From: Gemmatimonadota bacterium
GTDB lineage: Bacteria > Gemmatimonadota > Gemmatimonadetes > Gemmatimonadales > Gemmatimonadaceae
Reading direction: 5' to 3'
DNA: 35,203 bases
Assembly: GCA_947462095.1 (NCBI GenBank)
Contig: CANHNQ010000022.1
Location: forward strand, 1 to 35,203
The notes under the pieces were generated by a model that did not search any database, was not told where the DNA came from, and was given only the letters and a program-made list of their open reading frames with translations. A program made the translations under genes and the position numbers. Positions 17,875 through 25,312 of this stretch are shown in pieces; position 1 is the first letter of the stretch, and each line of letters starts with the position of its first letter.

Positions 17875-20490
17875 TCAGGCCACTTCGGCCACCAACTCGG
17901 CTTCGTCCGGGCTCGGCACATCCCACTCGTTCGCGCACTTGAGGCACTTCCGGAACGCGCCGCGGGTCTTGTTGCTCTTGGCCTCGGCCCCCACGTATCC
18001 GCACTCCGGGCACGCTTCCGCCACGGGCTTGTCCCAGACCACGAAATCGCAGTTCGGGTAGTTCTCGCAGCCGTAGAAGGCCTTGCCGCGCTTCTTGCTG
18101 CGCCGTTCCGCGATCTCTCCGCCGTCCTTGGGACACTTCACGCCGGTAGGCATGGAGCGCGTGCCGCGACACTTCGGGAACTTGGAGCAGCCTAGGAAAT
18201 CGCCCGAGCGACCGTGACGCACCACCATGGCTTCGCCGCATTCCTGGCACATGTACTTCGTGAGCTCGGCCGGCTTCTTCTCGCCCTTGATGGGGCGCGT
18301 GTACTTGCAGGCCTTGGGGTGATTCTCACAGGCCACGAAGGGTCCGAAGAAGCCGCCCTTCGCCACGAGCTTGCCGCCACAGTCGGGGCACTTCTCGGTG
18401 GCGAGCGCCGACAGGTCGTACGCTTCGCCGATGAGGACGTCGAGATCGTTGTCGTTGAGCGTGGCTTGGAACGGCGTCCAGAAATCGGTCAGCGCGCGAA
18501 CCCACCCCAGTTCCCCGTCGGCGATCTTGTCGAGTTCCCCTTCCATCTGTGCCGTGAACTGCACGTTAAAGATGGCGGGGAATTTCTTGACCATAACCTT
18601 CTCCACCGTCTCGCCCAGCGGTGTGGGGAAGAAGCGACGCTGTTCGAGCGACACGTAGCGTCGTTCGGCAAGCACCGAAATGATGGACGCGTAGGTGGAC
18701 GGCCGGCCGATGCCCAGACGCTCGAGCTCCTTCACCAGCGAGGCTTCGGAGAAGCGCGGCGGGGGCGCGGTGAAGTGCTGGGTGGGGGTGATCGCCTTGA
18801 CCGGCACCGCCTCGTGCAGCTCGAGATACGGCAACGCCTGTTCGTCTTCGAGCGCCTTGGCGTCGCCTTCTTCTCGCGCTTCACGATAGAGCGTGAGGAA
18901 GCCGTCGAACTTGATGACGGAGCCCGTGGCGCGGAACAGGTATGCGTGTCCCTGCGTCGGGATATCGAAGTCGACCGTGGTGGTATCGAAGACGGCCGGG
19001 GCCATCTGCGACGCCATGAACCGCTTCCAGATCAATTCGTACAGTTTGAACTGATCGGCCGTCAACTTCTTGGCGAGCCGATCATCCGGGCGGCGGGTGG
19101 GATCGGTGGGACGCACACCTTCGTGGGCGTCCTGCGCGTTGGCCTTGCCGCTGGGATAGAGCTGCATGCCGGCCGCGAGGTAGGATTCCCCGTACTCCTG
19201 CTTGAGCCAATCACGCGCCGAACCGGCCGCGGTCTCGGAGACGCGCGACGAGTCGGTACGCATGTAGGTGATGAGACCGACCTGGCCCTCTTCACCACCG
19301 ACGTCGATACCCTCGTACAAATCCTGCGCGAGGCGCATCGTGCGCTTGGAGCCGAAGCCGAGCTTCTTGGCGGCTTCCTGCTGCAGCGTGGACGTGGTGA
19401 ACGGCGCCGCCGGGTTCTTCCGCTTCTCGCGACGCTTGACTTCGGTGACGGTGAACTGCGTCCGCCCCTTGAGGTCGGCGAGAATACGCGCGGCCTCGGG
19501 TCCGGTGGCGATCTCCGGCTTATTGCCGTCGACCTGATGCAGCTTGGCCGTGAACGCCTGGGCGCCCTTCTGCAGATCGGCTGCGATGCTCCAGTACTCG
19601 ACCGGCGTGAAGGCGCGGATCTCGCGCTCACGCTCCACGATGATCCGCAATGCGACGGTCTGCACACGACCGGCCGACAGTCCTTTCTTGACCGTCTTCC
19701 AGAGCACCGGGCTGGCCTTGTAGCCAACGAGGCGATCGAGCACGCGGCGCGCTTGCTGGGCATCGACTTTCTTATTGTCGATATCCATTGGGTTCGCCAT
19801 CGACTCCTGCACCTTGTCTTTCGTGATCTCGTGGAACATCACGCGACGGATCGGCGCCGTGACGGCGTAGCGAGGCGGCTGCGTGAAGAACTGCTCCACA
19901 TGCCACCCGATCGCCTCTCCTTCGCGGTCAGGGTCGGTGGCGATGAAGATCTCGCGGGCGCCCTTCGCGACCCGTTTGAGTTCGGTGAGAATGTCTTCCT
20001 TGCCCTCGATGGTGACGTAATCGGGGGCGAATCCGTGCTCGATATCGATGCCAAGCTTCTTGGCGGGGAGGTCACGGACGTGACCGACCGTGGCCTTGAC
20101 CGTGAAGCCCTTGCCGAGGTACTTGCCGATCGTCTTGGCCTTGGCGGGAGACTCCACGATCACCAGCGTGGTGCCGCCGGCGGGGGCGGGTTCGTCGTCA
20201 GGGGCCGAGTCGTCGAGGCGGGCCCGGCTGCGGGCCTTGGTGCTGGCGCTCTTCTTCGCGGCGGTCTTGGCTGCCGCCTTCTTGGCGACCGTTTTCGCCG
20301 GCGACTTCGCCGCCGCCTTGGTGGCGATCGAGCGCGCAGGCAACGGCTCAGCGAGCAGCCCGGTGGCCGTCGCTGCCGACTTCTTGACCGTCTTTTTCGC
20401 GGCCTTCTTGGCCACTTTCTTCACGGCTTTCTTGGTCGCAGGCTTGGATACGCTGGTACCCGCTGCGGTCGTGCCCTTCTTGATTGGCAT
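17875..20490 (-). CDS. topA: DNA topoisomerase I with Lys/Ala-rich N-terminal tail
   Basis: The protein has 871 residues and relaxes negatively supercoiled DNA. The Toprim domain begins near 107 with VIVESPAKAKTIGKYL (Glu113) and the metal site DPDREGE (186-192). The catalytic Tyr409 is in LITYMRTDS. Four C-terminal zinc ribbons begin near 701, 748, 786 and 827. The third has Asp789 where a Cys is usual (CPKDGG), so its zinc binding may be weak. Residues 1-105 are unusual: repeated KKA/AKK segments like histone H1, placed at the N-terminus instead of the C-terminal position known in some actinobacteria. I chose ATG 20490, four bases after the smg-family stop; the extension upstream overlaps that gene. 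A terminator follows. Confidence 0.96.
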   Translation of the reverse strand: MPIKKGTTAAGTSVSKPATKKAVKKVAKKAAKKTVKKSAATATGLLAEPLPARSIATKAAAKSPAKTVAKKAAAKTAAKKSASTKARSRARLDDSAPDDEPAPAGGTTLVIVESPAKAKTIGKYLGKGFTVKATVGHVRDLPAKKLGIDIEHGFAPDYVTIEGKEDILTELKRVAKGAREIFIATDPDREGEAIGWHVEQFFTQPPRYAVTAPIRRVMFHEITKDKVQESMANPMDIDNKKVDAQQARRVLDRLVGYKASPVLWKTVKKGLSAGRVQTVALRIIVEREREIRAFTPVEYWSIAADLQKGAQAFTAKLHQVDGNKPEIATGPEAARILADLKGRTQFTVTEVKRREKRKNPAAPFTTSTLQQEAAKKLGFGSKRTMRLAQDLYEGIDVGGEEGQVGLITYMRTDSSRVSETAAGSARDWLKQEYGESYLAAGMQLYPSGKANAQDAHEGVRPTDPTRRPDDRLAKKLTADQFKLYELIWKRFMASQMAPAVFDTTTVDFDIPTQGHAYLFRATGSVIKFDGFLTLYREAREEGDAKALEDEQALPYLELHEAVPVKAITPTQHFTAPPPRFSEASLVKELERLGIGRPSTYASIISVLAERRYVSLEQRRFFPTPLGETVEKVMVKKFPAIFNVQFTAQMEGELDKIADGELGWVRALTDFWTPFQATLNDNDLDVLIGEAYDLSALATEKCPDCGGKLVAKGGFFGPFVACENHPKACKYTRPIKGEKKPAELTKYMCQECGEAMVVRHGRSGDFLGCSKFPKCRGTRSMPTGVKCPKDGGEIAERRSKKRGKAFYGCENYPNCDFVVWDKPVAEACPECGYVGAEAKSNKTRGAFRKCLKCANEWDVPSPDEAELVAEVA

Positions 20491-20494
20491 CAGA

Positions 20495-20923
20495 TCAGTG
20501 TACCTGGGAACGCTCGCCGTCCATCGCCCCATCATCAAACCCCACGTCGTCCGCGATGCCACGGATGTCCGCGAGGTTGATGCGGCCGTCGATATGGACC
20601 AGCGCGCGCTCCACCAACTGCTCAAAATCGTTGAGATTCACCGCTCCGGAGCCACCCAGCATGACCAGGTAACCCCAGGCTTCGGCGGTAAACCGTCCGC
20701 GCTCATGCGGCCCCTGAACGCGGAGCGGCGCGTTGCGCGACATCACGGCATCACCCGACCGGCGGGGTGGTGCAGTATCGCTATAAAGAAGCGAAAGAAT
20801 CTCACCAATCTGTCGCCGGTCGTACCCTTGCGACGACAGATAGGCTTCGACCTCCACGACATCCGTGTCGGCCGCGAATCGTTCGCGTAAATCATCGATG
20901 ACAGGCGTCCACCGATCGTCCAT
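20495..20923 (-). CDS. DUF494/Smg family protein
   Basis: The protein has 142 residues. The VVEVEAYLSSQGYDRRQIGEI helix pair and the C-terminal block running from WGYLVMLGG to ERALVHIDG match the layout of the Smg (DUF494) family, in which a short N-terminal helical unit is joined by a variable linker to a C-terminal block. The family has no established biochemical role. In enterobacteria smg lies beside a topoisomerase-like zinc-finger gene and dprA, and here it sits four bases before topA, which supports the call. Start ATG 20923 is three bases after the aroK stop, so it is almost surely cotranscribed with aroK and topA. Confidence 0.75.
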   Translation of the reverse strand: MDDRWTPVIDDLRERFAADTDVVEVEAYLSSQGYDRRQIGEILSLLYSDTAPPRRSGDAVMSRNAPLRVQGPHERGRFTAEAWGYLVMLGGSGAVNLNDFEQLVERALVHIDGRINLADIRGIADDVGFDDGAMDGERSQVH

Positions 20924-20926
20924 CGC

Positions 20927-21478
20927 CTAACCTATCCCTAGAGTCCCGTCGTGGGCAAGCGCCACCACGGAATCAATAAGTCGTTGTGAGTCAACAGCTT
21001 CCACGTTCACGGCCACATCGGCGCGCGCGTACAGTCCAGATCGGCGCTCCCACAATGCCTGCATCGCCATGGCTGGGTCCGCTTGAACGAGCAGCGGGCG
21101 CACGATCCGTGACCGGGAGAGGCGCCGCAGCGCCTCGGCCGGGGAAATCTGAAGATGAATGATACGCCCCGGAGGACGCAGGAGTGCCATGGCGCCGGGA
21201 ATGGTGACCCAGCCGCCGCCTGGCGCCAGCACCATGGGTGGCGCCGCCGCCAGCTCTCGGGTGAGCGCGTGTTCCAATTCACGGAACGCCGCCTCCCCTT
21301 TTTCTGCGAACAGCCGAGCCACGGACAGTCCTTCCCGTCGCTCGATTTCCGCGTCGAAGTCCAGGAACGGCCGAGACAGCCGCTTCGCCACCGCGCGCCC
21401 GACGGTGGACTTGCCGGAACCCGGCAGCCCGACGAGCACGAGGTGCCCGTCGATCTGAAGGTCGGTGCCCTCGGTCAC
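20927..21478 (-). CDS. aroK: Shikimate kinase
   Basis: The protein has 183 residues. It phosphorylates shikimate at the 3-hydroxyl with ATP in aromatic amino-acid synthesis. Walker A GLPGSGKST is at about 17-25. FLDFDAEIERREG carries the substrate-binding Asp, AAFRELE carries the conserved Arg, and APGGGWV is the Gly-rich shikimate loop. GTG start at 21478 overlaps the aroC stop by four bases (GTGA), so translation is coupled to chorismate synthase of the same pathway. Confidence 0.94.
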   Translation of the reverse strand: MTEGTDLQIDGHLVLVGLPGSGKSTVGRAVAKRLSRPFLDFDAEIERREGLSVARLFAEKGEAAFRELEHALTRELAAAPPMVLAPGGGWVTIPGAMALLRPPGRIIHLQISPAEALRRLSRSRIVRPLLVQADPAMAMQALWERRSGLYARADVAVNVEAVDSQRLIDSVVALAHDGTLGIG

Positions 21479-22665
21479 CCCGCCCGCTCGTCCAAGCGGG
21501 CCAGATAGGCCTCGAAGTTCCGGCGCACCTCACCCAGCGAGTCGCCCCCGAACTTCTCGAGCAGGGCATCGGCCAGCACGTACGCGGCCATGGCTTCGGC
21601 AATCACCCCCATCGCCGGCACCGCCGTGACATCGCTCCGTTCGGCCACGGCCGAGGCCGCCTGACCGGTGGCCACGTCAACCGTCCCGAGCGGGCGCATC
21701 AAGGTCGAGATCGGCTTCATGGCCACGCGAATCACCAGCTCCTCGCCCGTGGTCATGCCGCCTTCGGTGCCACCCGCCCGATTCGTCCGGCGTCGCACAT
21801 GCCCCGTGCGCGTGTTGCCCGGGGCCGCCTCGATTTCATCGTGTACATCAGCCCCGGTACGGCGCGCGGTTTCAAAGCCCATCCCGATTTCTACGCCCTT
21901 GACCGCCGGGATGGAGAGCATAGCCTGCCCGAGCCGTCCGTCGAGCCGACGATCCCACGACACATGGGAGCCGAGCCCCACCGGCAGCCCCGTGACGACC
22001 ACTTCGCAGATGCCGCCCAGCGTATTGCCCTCTTTCTTCGCGGCATCGATCCGCGCGATCATCTCCGCTTCGGCGGCGGGATCGAGCGTGCGCAACGGCG
22101 ATGCATCCGAGGCGGCATTGATGTCGGCGGGCATGACGGCAGGGCGTTGCGCATCGACCCCGCCAAGGTGCACGAGATGCGACCCGACCCGGATGTCGAG
22201 CTCGCGCAGGAACACGCGGCACAGGGCGCCTGCGGCGACGCGCGCCGTTGTTTCGCGGGCCGAGGCTCGCTCGAGGATGTCCCGGGCGTCGGTCCGGTCG
22301 TACTTGAGCAGCCCCGTCAGATCGGCATGTCCCGGGCGAACGCGGGTCACCTGACGCTTGCGCGGTCCGCCGGCATCGCCGTCACGGGGCGCCGGATCCA
22401 TGATCTCGACCCAGTTCTTCCAGTCGAGGTTGCGGATGAGCATCGAAATCGGCGAGCCGAGGGTCTCGCCGGCGCGCACCCCCGAGAGGAACTCGATCCG
22501 ATCCGTCTCGATCTGCATGCGCCGCCCACGCCCGTACCCCTGCTGACGGCGCGCGAGGTCGAGGTCGACATCGGCGGCCAGGAGCGGCACGCCGGCCGGC
22601 ATGCCCTCCAGGATCGAGACGAGCGCCGGGCCATGCGATTCGCCGGCGGTGGTGAAACGGAGCAT
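21475..22665 (-). CDS. aroC: Chorismate synthase
   Basis: The protein has 396 residues. It converts 5-enolpyruvylshikimate 3-phosphate to chorismate with reduced FMN. The N-terminal TTAGESHGPAL, GRGRRMQIETD, RPGHADLTG, the RASARETTARVAAG signature and RAGGTEGGMTTGE are all characteristic. I chose the ATG at 22665, where family similarity begins; an in-frame extension to 22800 would cross the terminator of the gene upstream. No clear ribosome-binding site is visible. It overlaps aroK by four bases. Confidence 0.96.
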   Translation of the reverse strand: MLRFTTAGESHGPALVSILEGMPAGVPLLAADVDLDLARRQQGYGRGRRMQIETDRIEFLSGVRAGETLGSPISMLIRNLDWKNWVEIMDPAPRDGDAGGPRKRQVTRVRPGHADLTGLLKYDRTDARDILERASARETTARVAAGALCRVFLRELDIRVGSHLVHLGGVDAQRPAVMPADINAASDASPLRTLDPAAEAEMIARIDAAKKEGNTLGGICEVVVTGLPVGLGSHVSWDRRLDGRLGQAMLSIPAVKGVEIGMGFETARRTGADVHDEIEAAPGNTRTGHVRRRTNRAGGTEGGMTTGEELVIRVAMKPISTLMRPLGTVDVATGQAASAVAERSDVTAVPAMGVIAEAMAAYVLADALLEKFGGDSLGEVRRNFEAYLARLDERAG

Positions 22666-22796
22666 GAGTGTGCGAGGCGGACGACAACTGGACCCCGGTG
22701 GTTCCGACGCCCGTGTGACAACGTATGACGCGACACGGCGCGACGGCAGCGTGTTGCGACAAGACATTGCGGCCGATGCGTGCCGGCGCAGACGCA

Positions 22797-22830
22797 GCAC
22801 GGCCCCGGAGCGAATGCCCCGGGGCCGTGC
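22797..22830 (-). terminator. Strong hairpin after the lipoprotein gene
   Basis: GCACGGCCCCGG (22797-22808) and CCGGGGCCGTGC (22819-22830) form a perfect 12-bp stem with a ten-base loop, about 50 bases after the lipoprotein stop. No T tract follows on the minus strand. It probably ends or reduces transcription from the pil genes before aroC. Confidence 0.65.
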
Positions 22831-22878
22831 CCACGTCCCCGCCCAGCCGACCGCCGACGTGTCGCGACGTCTTCGTCC

Positions 22879-25290
22879 TTACTGGCAGGTCGTGGTGAAA
22901 TTGTCCGGGAGCGCGACCACGGTGACGCCGCGGATCGTGGCGCCGACCAGCACCAGCTGGCCATTCGGCCGCGTGGTGGCGCGCACCGGACCGATGATGG
23001 GGTTACGGATCGGGATCGATGCGATCTTGCGGTAGCAGTACGTATCGAACACGTCGATCACCGGCTCGCTCGAGGCGATGAACGCGAGGCGCGTGCGCAG
23101 GGACGAATTGGCACCCGTGTTCAGCGGGTGGAAGTCGAGTCCGCCACCACTCGGCCGTGACTGCAGGATGCCCTGAAGCCGCAGCGCCCGATCGAATAGA
23201 TACGTGGAGTCACCCTTCACGGCATTCAGCTCACCGTCGAAGTTGATGCCGACGCCCTGCACGCGGGAGAAGGTATTGGCCACGAAGTCGGTCACATCGA
23301 GCGGCCGGGAGATACCCCGATCGATCACCGGCATCGGCGGCGTGGAGTCCATCCCCATGGTGGCGTCGTAGGTCATGGCGCGGCTACCGAGTACCGATCC
23401 GCCTTCGCCGAACACGGCGCGCCGGAAGTTGCCCGAGCCGCGTACGAAGGTGGTATCGCGGAAGGCCAGCTTGTCGAGTCGCACGACGACGGAGTAGGAG
23501 AAGGTGCCACCGCTGCCGTTCGGGACGTTCTGCTTGTACGGGAGCAGCATCGAATCAGTGCCGAAGCCGGCCGCCGCGAAGCGTTGCACTTCCAGTGTGT
23601 CCGAGCGCCCTTCCGACTGGCCGATCGCCTGTTCGAAGAAGAAGTGCGACGTGCGCTGCGTGAGATTCTCCCAGCGAATCGTGCCCTGGTTCGGGAACGG
23701 CAGCGACTGCCCCGGTGTGGGCGTGGTGGAATACACCGCGATGACGTCCCGGCACGGTGCGCCGGGCGTATTCGCGCCGTTGCAGGTCGCCGCGATGTAT
23801 TGCGGCCGATCACTGAAGTCGTAGAGCGTGCGCTGCGCCAACGGCGCATCGGTGGCCTGTGAGCGCACCGTCGTGACGCTGTAGGCCACGATGTTCGGCA
23901 GCGCGTAGCGGAACACCTCGCGCCCCGTCGTTCCGGTGTTCAGATCGACATAGCTGATGTTCGTTCCCCCGGAGTTCGCCACCAACAGCGTATCACCCAT
24001 GACACCGTCACGGTTGCGCGGCCACGGGGCGATGCCCCACGGCCGTGAGCCCACGGCGATCGGCGAACGGAACGTGGAGTCGGCGAGGTTGTAGACCTCG
24101 AGCCAATTGCGCTCGATGTTCGACAAGTAGAGCCGATCGGTGCGCGGGAAGTAGAAGGCGTCGGCCACCTGGCCACCGCTCGGCAGCGGACTAGTGTACC
24201 CAGCGACCACGGCGACCGTGTCGAGGCGTAGGGCGCCGGATGCGAAGCGGGCAATGTCGCGACGCCCGTTCGCATTGCGGGCAAAACCATTCACGGTAAC
24301 CAGCGTCGGGAACACGGTGACCGGCAGGCGGGAGCGAAACGTGCGCAGTAAGGTGGAGAAGCCACCGGTCGAGGTGACCGAGTCGGCGACGAGCAACTGG
24401 CCGGTGAGCGCGCGCACCTCGTAACCGAGCACCGATATCCCCACGGGGTCCGTGGCCTCGACGAACACCGTATCAGCCACCTCGAGGCGCGAGGCGACCC
24501 CGGTGCGGACGATCGGCACCGTGGTGGCATTGGCCGGGCTCTGGACGGCGTACTGCACCGCGTTGCCGACCACGCGCTGGTTCAGCGAGTCGGTCACGAA
24601 CGGCGTGACCGTGATGAGCTGCCCCTTGACCGTATCCGGCACGACGAGCGTGTCGAGCACCGCCACGGAGTCCTTGAGCGGATTCCCGAACGACGCGGAG
24701 TTCTTGAAGTTGTACGCACCGGTGATCTCGTAGCCGAGCGTACGCACTTTGTAGCGTGCCTTGGCGGAGAACGCGATCACGAGCGACTTGCCGCTGACGA
24801 CCGGCGAACCGGTGACCGGACTGGTGATGACCGCCTGCGGCGGCTCGAGATTGCCGATGGTGAGCGCTACGCGCGCCGTGTCCGACAGGTTGCCGGCGCC
24901 GTCGAGGGCAACGGCCTGCGCATTCACCGTGGCCCCCAGCGGCGCGTTCGCGGGCACCTTGATGTTGACGTTCACGGTGAGCGTCGTGACGGCGCTCGTC
25001 ATGACGGTGTCGTAGGTGGCGCTGATCCCGCCGGCGAGCAGCACGCGCACGCGCTTCAGGCCAATGTTGTCCGTGGCATTGACGGTGACGGAGAGCAGCG
25101 TATCGGCGACCGTGTTGCCCTTGGCCACCTGGACGCGCGGCTTGATGACGTCCTTGAACGGCGGGTCGATCACCGCGTCACCGCTGCACGCGCCAAGGGC
25201 GGCGAGTGCGACGATCGCCACGAGGGCGGCCGGGCGGGCGGTACGAGGGGTGGGCCGCACAGACCGGCGGCCGGCGATGACATCAGACAT
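22879..25290 (-). CDS. Large lipoprotein with Ig-like repeats and propeller-like C-terminal part
   Basis: The protein has 803 residues. A long basic N-terminus leads to a hydrophobic helix and a lipobox LGAC with Cys35. Residues about 45-360 contain repeated beta-sandwich-like units of the Ig/Big type (VSVTVNATDNIGLKRVRVLL, VALDGAGNLSDTARVAL). Residues about 370-500 look like YVTN/NHL-type propeller blades (YLSNIERNWLEVYNLADS, LLVANSGGTNISYVDLN). The rest is not assigned. I chose ATG 25290 because GAGGAG sits ten bases upstream. It begins 22 bases after pilQ, so it is the last gene of the pil series, and a strong hairpin follows. It may be a pilus- or secretin-associated outer-membrane or surface lipoprotein; that is inferred from position. 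No family name is recognised. Confidence 0.8.
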   Translation of the reverse strand: MSDVIAGRRSVRPTPRTARPAALVAIVALAALGACSGDAVIDPPFKDVIKPRVQVAKGNTVADTLLSVTVNATDNIGLKRVRVLLAGGISATYDTVMTSAVTTLTVNVNIKVPANAPLGATVNAQAVALDGAGNLSDTARVALTIGNLEPPQAVITSPVTGSPVVSGKSLVIAFSAKARYKVRTLGYEITGAYNFKNSASFGNPLKDSVAVLDTLVVPDTVKGQLITVTPFVTDSLNQRVVGNAVQYAVQSPANATTVPIVRTGVASRLEVADTVFVEATDPVGISVLGYEVRALTGQLLVADSVTSTGGFSTLLRTFRSRLPVTVFPTLVTVNGFARNANGRRDIARFASGALRLDTVAVVAGYTSPLPSGGQVADAFYFPRTDRLYLSNIERNWLEVYNLADSTFRSPIAVGSRPWGIAPWPRNRDGVMGDTLLVANSGGTNISYVDLNTGTTGREVFRYALPNIVAYSVTTVRSQATDAPLAQRTLYDFSDRPQYIAATCNGANTPGAPCRDVIAVYSTTPTPGQSLPFPNQGTIRWENLTQRTSHFFFEQAIGQSEGRSDTLEVQRFAAAGFGTDSMLLPYKQNVPNGSGGTFSYSVVVRLDKLAFRDTTFVRGSGNFRRAVFGEGGSVLGSRAMTYDATMGMDSTPPMPVIDRGISRPLDVTDFVANTFSRVQGVGINFDGELNAVKGDSTYLFDRALRLQGILQSRPSGGGLDFHPLNTGANSSLRTRLAFIASSEPVIDVFDTYCYRKIASIPIRNPIIGPVRATTRPNGQLVLVGATIRGVTVVALPDNFTTTCQ

Positions 25291-25312
25291 GATTATGTGA
25301 CTCCTCGTCGCG

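Noticed and set aside
18214..20580. Long plus-strand frame opposite topA
   Set aside because: It is the antisense shadow of a well-supported gene in GC-rich DNA.
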